From contig NZ_JAAAHS010000028.1 in NCBI RefSeq assembly GCF_009908195.1, positions 1 to 37,152 on the forward strand: 37,152 bases of DNA. Reading direction: 5' to 3'. Position 1 is the stretch's first letter; every line of letters begins with the position of its first letter. The DNA is from Streptomyces boluensis. Its GTDB lineage: Bacteria > Actinomycetota > Actinomycetes > Streptomycetales > Streptomycetaceae. The notes beneath the pieces were generated by a model, which was not told the origin of the DNA, did not search any database, and worked only from the letters and a program-made list of their open reading frames with translations. Shown here piece by piece: positions 1-7,855 of this stretch. Both the position numbers and the translations under genes were made by a program.

Positions 1-36
1 CCGCTTGACCACCGTGATGGGAAGGACTACCCCGAG

Positions 37-987
37 GTGCCCCCACCGCCTCCTCCCCTCGGGCGTGCCCGCAGGCGTGCCGCACGCGTCTTCGACCCGG
101 CCCTCGACGACACCGAACTGACCGCCGCCCGCGCCGAGTTGGAGCGCGGCCGCTGGACCGGCACGCGTGCCCTGCTCGCCGCCACCGGGCCCGACTGGGA
201 CCGCCGCGGCCACCGCCTCGTCGTCCTCGGGCAGGTCCCCGCCGCCCGTTCCTGGGCGCGCGAGTGGCGGCTCGCCGAACCCGAGAGCGCGGACGCCGCG
301 GCCCTGCTCGCCTGCGCCACCGTCAGCCGTGCGCTGCGCGGCAAGGACCGCCCCGAACACGCCCAGGACGCCTGCCGGGACGCCGCCGAGCTCGCCCCCG
401 ACGACCCCACGCCCTGGCTCGCCCTGCTGCTCCTCGCCCGCGGCGTCGGCACCGAGGAAGAGGTGGTGCGCCTCTTCGACGAGGTGCGCCACCGCCACCC
501 CGCGCACCACCACGCCCACCACCTGATCGTCGGCCGCCTCGCCGAGCGCCGCGCCGACCTGGGCCAGGACCCGCTGCACGAGGTGTACGACTTCGCCTCC
601 TGGGCCGCCGACCAGGTCCCGCCCGACTCGCCGCTCGCGATGCTGCCGGTCGTCGCGCACGCCGAGCGGTACCGCGTACTCGCCGGTGCCGGCCGGGCGT
701 CGAACGCTCCGGAACGCTCCGGGCACTGGACCGGCCGCCGCGCCCGCCTCGTACTCAAGGCCGCCTTCGACTGGTGGCTGGAGTGGGACGGCGCCCAGCA
801 CCCGCGCGGCCGTATCGACCTGAACTTCCTCGCCCACGCCAAGTTCTGCGAGGGCCGGGCGGCCGAGGCGGCCGCCCTCTTCCACCGCATCGGGCCGTAC
901 GCCACCGAGGAGCCCTGGGCCTACCCCGGACGCGACCCGTCCGAAGCGTTCAGGGCCGCGCGCAACGCGGCCCTCGGAGCCGCATGA
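37..987 (+). CDS. Helical-repeat (TPR-like) conserved hypothetical protein
   Basis: A 316-aa soluble protein rich in Ala, Arg and Leu, with no membrane segment or signal peptide. Alternating amphipathic helices between about residues 50 and 300, with recurring Ala/Leu-Glu-Pro turns, suggest a TPR or similar helical-repeat scaffold; I see no catalytic motif and do not recognise the family. I chose the GTG at 37 because GGGAAGGA lies 10 nt upstream at 19-26. The frame is also open back to base 1, so a longer protein starting before the window cannot be excluded. Its stop overlaps an in-frame ATG (984) of the next gene, so it is probably co-transcribed with the APC permease. Confidence 0.7.
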   Translation: MPPPPPPLGRARRRAARVFDPALDDTELTAARAELERGRWTGTRALLAATGPDWDRRGHRLVVLGQVPAARSWAREWRLAEPESADAAALLACATVSRALRGKDRPEHAQDACRDAAELAPDDPTPWLALLLLARGVGTEEEVVRLFDEVRHRHPAHHHAHHLIVGRLAERRADLGQDPLHEVYDFASWAADQVPPDSPLAMLPVVAHAERYRVLAGAGRASNAPERSGHWTGRRARLVLKAAFDWWLEWDGAQHPRGRIDLNFLAHAKFCEGRAAEAAALFHRIGPYATEEPWAYPGRDPSEAFRAARNAALGAA

Positions 988-1016
988 ACCCCACCCCGAA
1001 AGGACCCGACCCCACC

Positions 1017-2591
1017 ATGTCGACGGGCAGTTCGAGCACTTCGAGCACTTCGAGCACGAGGAGCGGCGGCGCCGCCCGTAAGAGCAGCCGGATCAACACC
1101 TACAAGGGCCAGGACCGGGCGCTGCGCGCAGGCCGCCTCGGCACCGCGGGCCTGCTGCTCTCCGTCCTCGCCGCCAGCGCGCCGCTGATGGTCGTCGCCG
1201 GGGTCATGCCCACCACGTTCGGCGTGATGGGCATGGTCGGACAGCCCCTCCTCTTCGTCATCCTGGGCGTCGTCCTGGCCCTGTTCGGCGTCGGATACGC
1301 GGAGATGAGCCGGCACGTGCACAACGCGGGCGCCTTCTACGCGTACATCTCCCGCGGCCTCGGCGGCACCGCCGGCGCGGGCGCATCGCTGGTGGCGCTG
1401 GTCGCGTACAGCGCGATGCAGGTCGGCATCTACGGCATCTTCGGCTTCGAGGTGTCCGGTCTCCTCGCCACGTACCTGGACCTCCAAGTCGCCTGGTGGG
1501 TACCGGCGTTGGCGGCTGTCGCCCTGGTCGCCGTGCTCGCCTGGCTGAAGATCGACCTCAACGCGCGCGTGCTCGGTGTCCTGCTTGTCGTCGAGTGCCT
1601 GCTCGTCGTCGTCTTCGACGTGGCGGCCGTCGCCGAGCCCGCCGCCTCCGGACTCTCGCTCGCCGCCTTCGACCCGGACACGCTCAGCGGCGCGGGCCTC
1701 GGCACCGCGCTCTGCTTCTGCATCGCCGCGTTCGTCGGCTTCGAGCAGGCCCCGGTGTACGCGGAGGAGACCAGCAGGCCGCAGGTGGTCGTGGCCCGCG
1801 TGATGTTCCTCGCCGTGGGCTTCGCCGCACTGTTCCTCGCCCTCAGCTCCTGGGCGTACACCGTGGCGGCCGGGCCCTCCGGTATCGTCGGCGCGGCCCG
1901 CGAACAGGGGCCGGGGCTGCTGTTCGGCCTGACCGAGGCCCGGCTCGGCGCCGGCTTCACGGACCTCCTGCACATCCTCTTCGTCACCGGCATGTTCGCG
2001 GCGATGCTCAGCTTCCACAACGTCGTCGCCCGGTACGCCTTCGCCATGGGCCGCGAGGGACTGCTGCCCGCCGCCTTCGGCCGGACCAACAGGGCCAGCG
2101 GGGCGCCCGGTTCGGGCTCGCTGCTCCAGACCGTGATCTCGGTGGCGGTCGTACTCGCCTTCGCCGTCACCGACGACCGGCCGGCCGGCGACCCGACGGT
2201 ACCGGTGCTGCGCCTCTTCACCTGGATGGGCAATGTCGGCGCCCTCGGCATCATCGCCCTGATGGCCACCGCGTCCCTCGCCGTCATCGTCTTCTTCGCC
2301 CGCCGCGGCGCCGCCCGCGCCCAGGCCTGGCGCCTCGTCGCCTCCGGCCTCGCGGGCCTGGCCCTGCTCGTGATCGCCGTCTACACGGTCAAGGACTTCG
2401 ACGTCCTGGTCGGCGCGGGCCCCGGCTCCGCCCTCGCCTGGCTCCTGCCCGGCGTGATCGGCGCCGCGGCGCTCGTCGGCCTGCTGCACGGTGCGATTCT
2501 CCGCACCCGCCGCCCAGAGGCCCACGCCCGCATAGGCCTGGGCAACGAGGCGTTCCAACTGGAGAAGGCGAGGGAGGGTGGCCCCGGATAG
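1017..2591 (+). CDS. APC-family amino acid permease
   Basis: A 524-aa integral membrane protein with about twelve hydrophobic segments after a Ser-rich hydrophilic N-terminus (about 40 residues). The order is that of the amino acid-polyamine-organocation superfamily: a glycine-rich first helix, a conserved AGAFYAYISRGLG stretch after helix 2, and FVGFEQAPVYAEET in the middle helix region, a signature of actinobacterial APC permeases. Expected role: proton-coupled amino acid or amine uptake; the substrate cannot be told. The start at 1017 has AAAGGA about 12 nt upstream. An alternative ATG at 984, with GGAG 4 nt upstream and an ATGA overlap with the previous gene's stop, would add 11 residues and is a real competitor. 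Confidence 0.85.
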   Translation: MSTGSSSTSSTSSTRSGGAARKSSRINTYKGQDRALRAGRLGTAGLLLSVLAASAPLMVVAGVMPTTFGVMGMVGQPLLFVILGVVLALFGVGYAEMSRHVHNAGAFYAYISRGLGGTAGAGASLVALVAYSAMQVGIYGIFGFEVSGLLATYLDLQVAWWVPALAAVALVAVLAWLKIDLNARVLGVLLVVECLLVVVFDVAAVAEPAASGLSLAAFDPDTLSGAGLGTALCFCIAAFVGFEQAPVYAEETSRPQVVVARVMFLAVGFAALFLALSSWAYTVAAGPSGIVGAAREQGPGLLFGLTEARLGAGFTDLLHILFVTGMFAAMLSFHNVVARYAFAMGREGLLPAAFGRTNRASGAPGSGSLLQTVISVAVVLAFAVTDDRPAGDPTVPVLRLFTWMGNVGALGIIALMATASLAVIVFFARRGAARAQAWRLVASGLAGLALLVIAVYTVKDFDVLVGAGPGSALAWLLPGVIGAAALVGLLHGAILRTRRPEAHARIGLGNEAFQLEKAREGGPG

Positions 2592-2594
2592 GGC

Positions 2595-2800
2595 TTCTTC
2601 CCCAGTCCCGCCCCTTCCCGAAGTCCTGCCGGACGGGCCTCCTCAATCGCCGGAGGGGCTGAATTTGGCTGAGCATTTTGGCGCAGCCATCAGCCCACGC
2701 CCGCAAATTTCAGCCCCTCCGGCGTTTGAGGAGCGGGGGTCCGGGGGCTGGCCCCCGTGGCTGTCCGCAGGACTTTCGGGAAGGGGCGGGGAGGGGAAGA
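2595..2800. repeat. Long inverted intergenic repeat, Streptomyces type
   Basis: The left arm (about 2595-2666) is the inverted complement of the right arm (about 2704-2800). Shared blocks are CCCCTCCGGCG, TTGAGGAG, GGACTTTCGGGAAGGGGCGG and GAGGGGAAG. The right arm carries an extra internal hairpin, GGGGGCTGGCCCCC (2744-2757 region). Another copy of the same element lies at 37030-37115. The element fills the gap between the permease stop and the molybdopterin gene and could act as a terminator; its mobility or origin is unknown. Confidence 0.8.
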
Positions 2801-2818
2801 AATGACGGAACACTGACG

Positions 2819-3637
2819 ATGCCCCGCACCCCCTGGCCCCGACAGGCATCGAGTGCTCCACTCGACAGCGTGAGCAGCACACCACACGAAGCACCACACG
2901 AAGCACCACACGAAACCCCGGGCGGATCCCCGGACGACGACGACCCCCACGGCACCCCCATCGGCCGCCGCATAGTCCTGGGCATGCTCGGCCTCGGCGC
3001 AGCCGGCGTCGCCGCCGCACCGCTCCTGCAGCGCGGCGTAGACGCCGTGGCGAGCCGGGACCCCACCGGACTCACCGACGTACTGCCCGCGGGCGGCGCG
3101 TTCCGCTACTACTCGGTGGTCGCCTCCGTACCGCACAAGAGCCCCCACGACTACCGGCTGCGCGTCGACGGCCTGGTCGAGCGCCCGGCCACCTACAGCC
3201 TGGCTGACCTGCGCGCAGAGCCGCAGACCCGGCTGGTGCGCGACGTGCAGTGCGTGACCGGCTGGCGGGTGCCCGACACCCCCTTCGAGGGCGTACGTCT
3301 GTCCCGGCTGCTCGACGCCGCCGGGGTCCGCCCGGAGGCCGGTGCCGTCCGCTTCACCTGCTTCGACGGCGCGTACAGCGAGAGCCTCACCCTCGAACAG
3401 GCCCGCAGGGACGACGTGTTGGTGGCCCTTCGTATGCAGGACAAGCCGCTCGGTCACGCCCACGGCGGCCCGGTGCGCCTCTATGTCGCGCCCATGTACT
3501 TCTACAAGTCGGCGAAGTGGCTGTCGGGCATCACCGTCACCGCCGACGTCCAGCCCGGCTACTGGGAGCAGGAAGGCTATGACGTGGACGCCTGGGTCGG
3601 CCGGTCCAACAGCCGCGACGACGCCCCGACCACCTGA
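2819..3637 (+). CDS. Molybdopterin-dependent oxidoreductase, sulfite oxidase/MsrP type, Tat-exported
   Basis: A 272-aa protein. The N-terminal 45 residues are low complexity (HEAP repeats, Asp/Pro/His), followed by GRR (49-51) and a hydrophobic stretch of Ala/Gly/Leu, a Tat-like signal anchor. The body matches the oxidoreductase molybdopterin-binding fold: VRDVQCVTGW places the molybdenum-ligating Cys at 145, and the YVAPMYFYKSAKWL stretch is typical of the C-terminal part. Family knowledge: such proteins reduce sulfoxides or oxidise sulfite-like substrates at the membrane face. The next gene encodes a haem-b membrane protein, so they probably form a pair like MsrP/MsrQ. The start at 2819 is uncertain; GTG at 2870 is an alternative and neither has a convincing ribosome site. 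Confidence 0.85.
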   Translation: MPRTPWPRQASSAPLDSVSSTPHEAPHEAPHETPGGSPDDDDPHGTPIGRRIVLGMLGLGAAGVAAAPLLQRGVDAVASRDPTGLTDVLPAGGAFRYYSVVASVPHKSPHDYRLRVDGLVERPATYSLADLRAEPQTRLVRDVQCVTGWRVPDTPFEGVRLSRLLDAAGVRPEAGAVRFTCFDGAYSESLTLEQARRDDVLVALRMQDKPLGHAHGGPVRLYVAPMYFYKSAKWLSGITVTADVQPGYWEQEGYDVDAWVGRSNSRDDAPTT

Positions 3638-4217
3638 ACCACCCGTACGGGCCCGCCGGTTCAGCGCCGCCGAGCGCTGGGCGCACGGCACGACCGCCGC
3701 CCTGATGCTCGTCTGCATCGCCTCGGCGGCCTGCCTGTACGTGCCGCAGCTCGCCCAGCTCGTCGGCCGCCGCGCCCTCGTCGTCACCGTGCACGAGTGG
3801 ACCGGACTGCTGATGCCGGCGCCGTTCCTCGCCGGCCTCGCCTCCCGCGCGCTGCGCGCCGACGTGCGCCGGCTCAACCGCTTCGGAACGCACGACCGCC
3901 GCTGGCTGCGGGCTGCGCTGCGCCGCGAACGGGGGCCGCGCCCGCACGGCAGGTTCAACGCGGGGCAGAAGCTGTACGCGGGCTGGATCGCGGGCGCGGT
4001 CCTGGTGATGCTCGGCACCGGCCTGCTGATGTGGTTCACCGACCTCACCCCGCAGGCCTGGCGCACCGGCGCGACCTTCGTCCACGACTGGCTGGCCCTC
4101 GCGGTGGGCGTGGTCGTCGCCGGTCACATCGGGATGGCCGTCCACACCTGGCCGCTGCGGCAAACACACCAACCCCTCGTCACAGAGCGGGAGTTGCGGC
4201 GCGACGACGTCCCCTAG
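3579..4217 (+). CDS. Cytochrome b561-like membrane subunit
   Basis: A 212-aa protein with four hydrophobic segments. Histidines placed to bind haem b are visible in ERWAHGTTAA (helix 1), VTVHEWTG (helix 2), ATFVHDWLA (helix 3) and VVAGHIGMAVH (helix 4), the layout of formate-dehydrogenase-gamma/cytochrome b561 proteins. It should pass quinol electrons to the preceding molybdoenzyme. The ATG at 3579 was chosen because AGGA lies 5 nt upstream and no other ATG, GTG or TTG precedes the first helix; it overlaps the previous gene by 59 bp in another frame, which implies tight translational coupling. Its stop overlaps the convergent gluconokinase by 4 bp (CTAG). Confidence 0.82.
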   Translation: MTWTPGSAGPTAATTPRPPEPPVRARRFSAAERWAHGTTAALMLVCIASAACLYVPQLAQLVGRRALVVTVHEWTGLLMPAPFLAGLASRALRADVRRLNRFGTHDRRWLRAALRRERGPRPHGRFNAGQKLYAGWIAGAVLVMLGTGLLMWFTDLTPQAWRTGATFVHDWLALAVGVVVAGHIGMAVHTWPLRQTHQPLVTERELRRDDVP

Positions 4218-4708
4218 ACCCGCTCCAACAGCGCCGCAGCCGTGCCCGCGACCTCCTCCGACGCGGGCGTCACCTCCACCGCGACGCCCACCTCGTCCGC
4301 CCCGAGCGTCGCGAACTGTGAGTCGAGCAGCGAGCTCGGCATGAAGTGCCCCGCACGCGCCGACTGCCGCGCGGTGATCAGCTCGCGCGAGCCGTGCAGA
4401 TGGACGAAGACGATGCCGGGCGCGGCCGCCCGCAGCCGGTCGCGGTAGCTCCGCTTCAGCGCCGAGCAGCTCACCACACCCCCGAGCCCGGCACGCCCCC
4501 GCGCCCAGCGGCCGATCGCGTCCAGCCAGGGGAGCCGGTCCTCGTCGGTGAGCGGGGTGCCGGACCGCATCTTCGCCACGTTGGCCTCGGAGTGGAACGC
4601 GTCCGCCTCCGCGTACGGCACCCCGAGCGCCTCGGCGAGCAGCGGCCCGACCGTGGACTTACCGGTGCCGCTCACGCCCATCACCACGACGACCCGACCG
4701 GGCTCCAT
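4214..4708 (-). CDS. gntK: Gluconokinase
   Basis: A 164-aa cytosolic kinase that phosphorylates D-gluconate to 6-phosphogluconate, feeding the pentose phosphate pathway. The P-loop GVSGTGKST is at residues 11-19. The family-specific DAFHSEANVAKM and GTPLTDEDRLPWL blocks follow, then SCSALKRSYRD and HFMPSSLLDSQF, all diagnostic of GntK-type gluconokinases. Length is normal. No gluconate permease or GntR-type gluconate repressor is adjacent. Start ATG at 4708; the stop overlaps the convergent cytochrome gene. Confidence 0.95.
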   Translation of the reverse strand: MEPGRVVVVMGVSGTGKSTVGPLLAEALGVPYAEADAFHSEANVAKMRSGTPLTDEDRLPWLDAIGRWARGRAGLGGVVSCSALKRSYRDRLRAAAPGIVFVHLHGSRELITARQSARAGHFMPSSLLDSQFATLGADEVGVAVEVTPASEEVAGTAAALLERV

Positions 4709-4741
4709 CGTTCCCCACTCCCGCCGCGCCGGTCCGTACCG

Positions 4742-5143
4742 CTACTCGTACACGTCCCCGTCGACGTACACCCACGCCCCGTCGAGCCGCTCGAACCTGC
4801 TGCGCTCGTGCAGCGCGCCGGGCCGCCCGCCCTCCACGTACCGGGCCCGGAACGTCACGGTGCCGGTGCTGTGGAACGCGCTGCCCTCGGAGCTGTCCAG
4901 GATCTCCAGGCCCACCCAGCGCATCGACCCGCCCGCCTCGAACCCGATCCGCGTCGGCCGGGTCCTCGGGTGCCAGGTGCGCAGCAGATACGCCTCGTCC
5001 TCCACGGCGAACGCCGCGTACCGCGAGCGCATCAGCTCCTCGGGGGAGGCCGCGGCGCCCTTCCCGGAGTGCAGCCGCCCGCAGCACTCCGCGTAGCCGA
5101 GGGCTCGCCCACAGGGGCACGGTGACGTCGTACGAGGAGACAT
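4742..5143 (-). CDS. YchJ/UPF0225 family protein with SEC-C zinc motif
   Basis: A 133-aa protein starting with a SEC-C type cysteine cluster, C-x-C-x8-C-C at residues 9, 11, 20 and 21. A YchJ-like NTF2-fold body follows, including LMRSRYAAF and YLLRTWHPRTRP. Family members are widespread and of unknown function, probably zinc-binding. The C-terminal second SEC-C motif found in some relatives is absent. An ATG three codons upstream (5152) is an equally possible start. The gene lies 33 nt downstream of the gntK start on the same strand and may be transcribed ahead of it. Confidence 0.85.
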   Translation of the reverse strand: MSPRTTSPCPCGRALGYAECCGRLHSGKGAAASPEELMRSRYAAFAVEDEAYLLRTWHPRTRPTRIGFEAGGSMRWVGLEILDSSEGSAFHSTGTVTFRARYVEGGRPGALHERSRFERLDGAWVYVDGDVYE

Positions 5144-5284
5144 GCCGCCCATTGTGCCGCGCGGCCCTGACACCGGCACGGCGCCCCCTCGCTCCCTGTT
5201 CATAGGGGTGCACGCACTGTCATTTGGTATCCCATTTACTCGCGTAGCGCTCCGTAAACACTCCCGCATTTCTCCCGCAACCCC

Positions 5285-5314
5285 TTGACCGCCAGGCAAG
5301 CGCGCCCGTAGCGT
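5285..5314 (+). promoter_or_regulatory. Housekeeping-type promoter of the NCS1 permease operon
   Basis: TTGACC (5285-5290), an 18-nt spacer and TAGCGT (5309-5314) closely match the Streptomyces HrdB consensus TTGAC-N17/18-TAGNNT. Transcription should start near 5321, about 55 nt before the GTG at 5377. The palindrome at 5339-5358 then falls inside the leader. Confidence 0.7.
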
Positions 5315-5338
5315 CCCGGTCACCTGCTTCGGAATTTG

Positions 5339-5358
5339 GATTTCGGTATACCGAAATC
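5339..5358. promoter_or_regulatory. Perfect 20-bp palindromic operator
   Basis: GATTTCGGTATACCGAAATC is a perfect inverted repeat centred between 5348 and 5349, about +18 to +38 from the predicted start site. GGTATACC cores with AT-rich flanks are typical of GntR/FadR-type operators (for example UxuR-like sites). A partial match, ATTTGGTATCCC, lies upstream at 5222-5233. The cognate regulator is not adjacent; the FadR-type gene at 23638 is the only such gene in the window and a link is speculative. Confidence 0.75.
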
Positions 5359-5376
5359 GCTTGAAAGGCGGCTGGT

Positions 5377-6897
5377 GTGACTACAGCTCAGGGCGCTTCG
5401 CGCACAGGAGAGGCGTCGCTCGACGGCGGTACCGAGTCGAGCGCCGCGAACGCCGGCACCAGCTCGCGTCTCTACAGTCCGGACCTCGCGCCGACCCTGA
5501 AGGAAGGGCGCAGCTGGAGTGGCTACAGCGTGTTCACGCTGTGGGCCAACGACGTGCACAGCCTGGGCAACTACGCCTTCGCGCTCGGCCTGTTCGCGCT
5601 CGGACTCGGCGTCTGGGACATCCTCGCCGCCTTCCTGCTCGCCTCGGTCTTCCTCTTCGGCCTGCTGACCCTCTCCGGGTACATGGGCTCGAAGACGGGC
5701 GTGCCGTTCCCCGTGATGAGCCGCATCGCGTTCGGCATCCGCGGCGCCCAGCTCCCCGCCGTGATCCGCGGCGGCGTCGCCATCGCCTGGTTCGGCATCC
5801 AGACCTACCTGGCCGCGACGGTGCTCTCCGCGCTGCTCAAGGAGCTGATCCCGAGCCTCGCCTCCTGGGAGCAGCACAGCGTGCTCGGCCTCTCCGTGCT
5901 CGGCTGGGTCTCGTTCCTCGTGCTGTGGGTCATCCAGGTGCTGATCGTCAGCTTCGGCATGGAGGCCATCCGCAAGTACGTCGAACTGGCCGCGCCCGCC
6001 GTCCTCGTGACGATGCTCGCGCTGGCCGTCTGGATGTTCGCCAAGGCCGACTGGTCCATCGCGATGGACGCCGGGAACGCCTTCACCGGCGCCGACCGCT
6101 GGCTGCACATCCTGGAGGCCGCCGCGCTCTGGGTGGTCATCTACGGCACGTTCGTGCTCAACTTCTGCGACTTCACGCGCTCCGCGAAGAGCAACCGCTC
6201 GATCAACCTCGGCAACCTCATCGGCATCCCGGTGAACATGCTGTTCTTCGCCGTGATCGTGGTCGTCCTCAGCGGCGCCCAGTTCAAGCTCAACGGCAAG
6301 GTCGTCACCAGCGCGTCCGACATCGTGCAGACGATCCCCAACACGTTCCTGCTGGTCCTGGCCTCGCTCGCGCTGATCGTCCTGACCGTCGCGGTGAACC
6401 TGATGGCCAACTTCGTGGCGCCGGTCTACACGCTGGTCAACCTCTTCCCGCACAAGCTGAACTTCCGCCGTGCGGGCGTCGTCAGCGCCTCCATCGGCCT
6501 GGTCATCCTGCCGTGGAACCTCTACAACAACCCGGTCGTCGTCAACTACTTCCTCGGCGGCCTCGGCGCCCTCCTCGGTCCGGTCTTCGGCATCGTCATG
6601 GCCGACTACTGGCTGATCCGCAAGACCCGCGTGCACGTCCCGCACCTCTACACCGAGCACCCCGAGGCCACGTACGCCTACCGCAAGGGCATCAACCCCC
6701 GCGCCGTCGGAGCGTTCGTCCCGGCCGCCACCCTCGCTGTGGTCATCGCACTCGTCCCGGCGTTCAAGAGCGTCTCGGGCTTCTCCTGGTTCATCGGCGC
6801 CCTGGCCGCCGCCCTGCTGTTCGTCGTCCTGCCGGGCCGCCCCACGGTCCCCGAAGAGGACGTCGACGGCGAGGCCATCGCCGTACCGAGCGCCTGA
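5377..6897 (+). CDS. NCS1-family permease (allantoin/hydantoin/nucleobase type)
   Basis: A 506-aa integral membrane protein with about twelve helices. The N-terminal block with SGYSVFTLWANDVHSLGNY is the NCS1 (nucleobase:cation symporter-1) signature; FPVMSRIAFGIRGAQLPA and the NFCDFTRSAKSNRS loop are also family hallmarks. It should import a cyclic ureide, hydantoin or nucleobase with a cation. The GTG start has GAAAGG 9 nt upstream. The next gene encodes a hydantoin/allantoin-racemase relative 60 bp downstream, which favours a hydantoin or allantoin substrate over cytosine or uracil. Confidence 0.9.
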   Translation: MTTAQGASRTGEASLDGGTESSAANAGTSSRLYSPDLAPTLKEGRSWSGYSVFTLWANDVHSLGNYAFALGLFALGLGVWDILAAFLLASVFLFGLLTLSGYMGSKTGVPFPVMSRIAFGIRGAQLPAVIRGGVAIAWFGIQTYLAATVLSALLKELIPSLASWEQHSVLGLSVLGWVSFLVLWVIQVLIVSFGMEAIRKYVELAAPAVLVTMLALAVWMFAKADWSIAMDAGNAFTGADRWLHILEAAALWVVIYGTFVLNFCDFTRSAKSNRSINLGNLIGIPVNMLFFAVIVVVLSGAQFKLNGKVVTSASDIVQTIPNTFLLVLASLALIVLTVAVNLMANFVAPVYTLVNLFPHKLNFRRAGVVSASIGLVILPWNLYNNPVVVNYFLGGLGALLGPVFGIVMADYWLIRKTRVHVPHLYTEHPEATYAYRKGINPRAVGAFVPAATLAVVIALVPAFKSVSGFSWFIGALAAALLFVVLPGRPTVPEEDVDGEAIAVPSA

Positions 6898-6957
6898 GCG
6901 GACACAGCCGCACCAGCCCCACCCGCACCACCACGCGAGAAATCAGGAACCACACGC

Positions 6958-7680
6958 ATGCGACTCCTTGTCGTCAACGTCAACACCACCGAGTCGATGA
7001 CCAAGAGCATCGGCGAGCAGGCGGCGAGCGTCGCCGCCCCCGGCACCGAGATCGTGGCCCTCACCCCGGAGTTCGGCGCCGACTCCGTCGAGGGCAACTA
7101 CGAGAGCCATCTCGCCGCCATCGCCGTCATGGAGGCGGTCCGCGCCTACCCCGAGCCCTTCGACGCGGTGATCCAGGCGGGCTACGGCGAGCACGGCCGC
7201 GAAGGTCTCCAGGAGCTGCTCGACGTACCGGTCGTCGACATCACCGAAGCCGCCGCCACGACCGCCCAGTTCCTGGGCCGCAGCTACTCCGTCGTCACCA
7301 CCCTCGACCGGGCAGTCCCGCTCATCGAGGACCGGCTCGCCCTCGCCGGGCTCTCCGCCCGCTGCGCCTCCGTACGCGCCAGCGGCATGGCCGTGCTCGA
7401 CCTGGAGCGCGACCCGGCCGCCGCCGTCGAGGCGATCGTCGAGGAGGCCGCCCGCGCCGTCGAGCAGGACCGCGCCGAAGTCATCTGCCTGGGCTGCGGA
7501 GGCATGTCCGGACTCGGCGAGAAGGTCGTCGAACGCACCGGTGTGCCCGTCGTCGACGGCGTCGCCGCCGCGGTCACCATCGCCGAGTCCCTGGTCCGCC
7601 TCGGCCTCAGGACCTCCAAGGTCCGCACCTTCGCACCGGCCCGCCCCAAGCACTTCAAGAACTGGCCGCCGAGCAACTGA
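6958..7680 (+). CDS. Asp/Glu/hydantoin racemase superfamily protein lacking the first catalytic Cys
   Basis: A 240-aa cytosolic protein. The N-terminal VNVNTT block and the LGCGGMSG block with Cys180 place it in the hydantoin/allantoin racemase family, where two cysteines near 76 and 181 act as a base pair. Here the first position is Gly75 (AVIQAGYGEHG), so only Cys180 remains. Arylmalonate decarboxylase of the same superfamily also has a Gly/Cys arrangement, so racemase activity is not assured; decarboxylase or other lyase chemistry is possible. It is co-transcribed with the NCS1 permease, so it should act on the imported compound. No hydantoinase or carbamoylase is nearby. Confidence 0.85.
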   Translation: MRLLVVNVNTTESMTKSIGEQAASVAAPGTEIVALTPEFGADSVEGNYESHLAAIAVMEAVRAYPEPFDAVIQAGYGEHGREGLQELLDVPVVDITEAAATTAQFLGRSYSVVTTLDRAVPLIEDRLALAGLSARCASVRASGMAVLDLERDPAAAVEAIVEEAARAVEQDRAEVICLGCGGMSGLGEKVVERTGVPVVDGVAAAVTIAESLVRLGLRTSKVRTFAPARPKHFKNWPPSN

Positions 7681-7704
7681 CGGGCCCCCGCCCGCACATA
7701 CGCA

Positions 7705-7738
7705 ACCGCCCGCAGCCTCCGACAGGGTTGCGGGCGGT
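7705..7738 (+). terminator. Terminator after the permease-racemase operon
   Basis: ACCGCCCGCAGCC (7705-7717) pairs with GGTTGCGGGCGGT (7726-7738), a 13-bp stem with one G-T pair and an 8-nt loop, 24 nt after the racemase stop. Confidence 0.8.
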
Positions 7739-7767
7739 CTGCTGTCCGCACCCGGGTACGCCCATGT

Positions 7768-7809
7768 GCCCGTACGCGAAGACCCGTACGTGAAGACCCG
7801 TACGGGCAC
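7768..7809. repeat. Three tandem 14-bp units
   Basis: CCCGTACGCGAAGA, CCCGTACGTGAAGA and the diverged CCCGTACGGGCACA follow each other between the two terminators. Each unit contains the palindrome CGTACG. No function is evident. Confidence 0.7.
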
Positions 7810-7814
7810 ACGAA

Positions 7815-7850
7815 GAAGCGGGCCGTGACCCGAAAGTCACGACCCGCTTC
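7815..7850 (-). terminator. Terminator of the tRNA-Leu gene
   Basis: GAAGCGGGCCGTGAC (7815-7829) pairs with GTCACGACCCGCTTC (7836-7850), a 15-bp stem with one mismatch and a 6-nt loop, ending 5 nt from the 3' end of the tRNA. Confidence 0.8.
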
Positions 7851-7855
7851 GACTG

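Noticed and set aside
264..1016. N-terminal extension of the APC permease frame back to 264
   Set aside because: Lies over the upstream gene in another frame and encodes Arg/Pro-rich nonsense; real starts are 984 or 1017.
921..2558. 545-codon minus-strand frame opposite the APC permease
   Set aside because: Complement of hydrophobic membrane-helix codons gives a charged nonsense protein.
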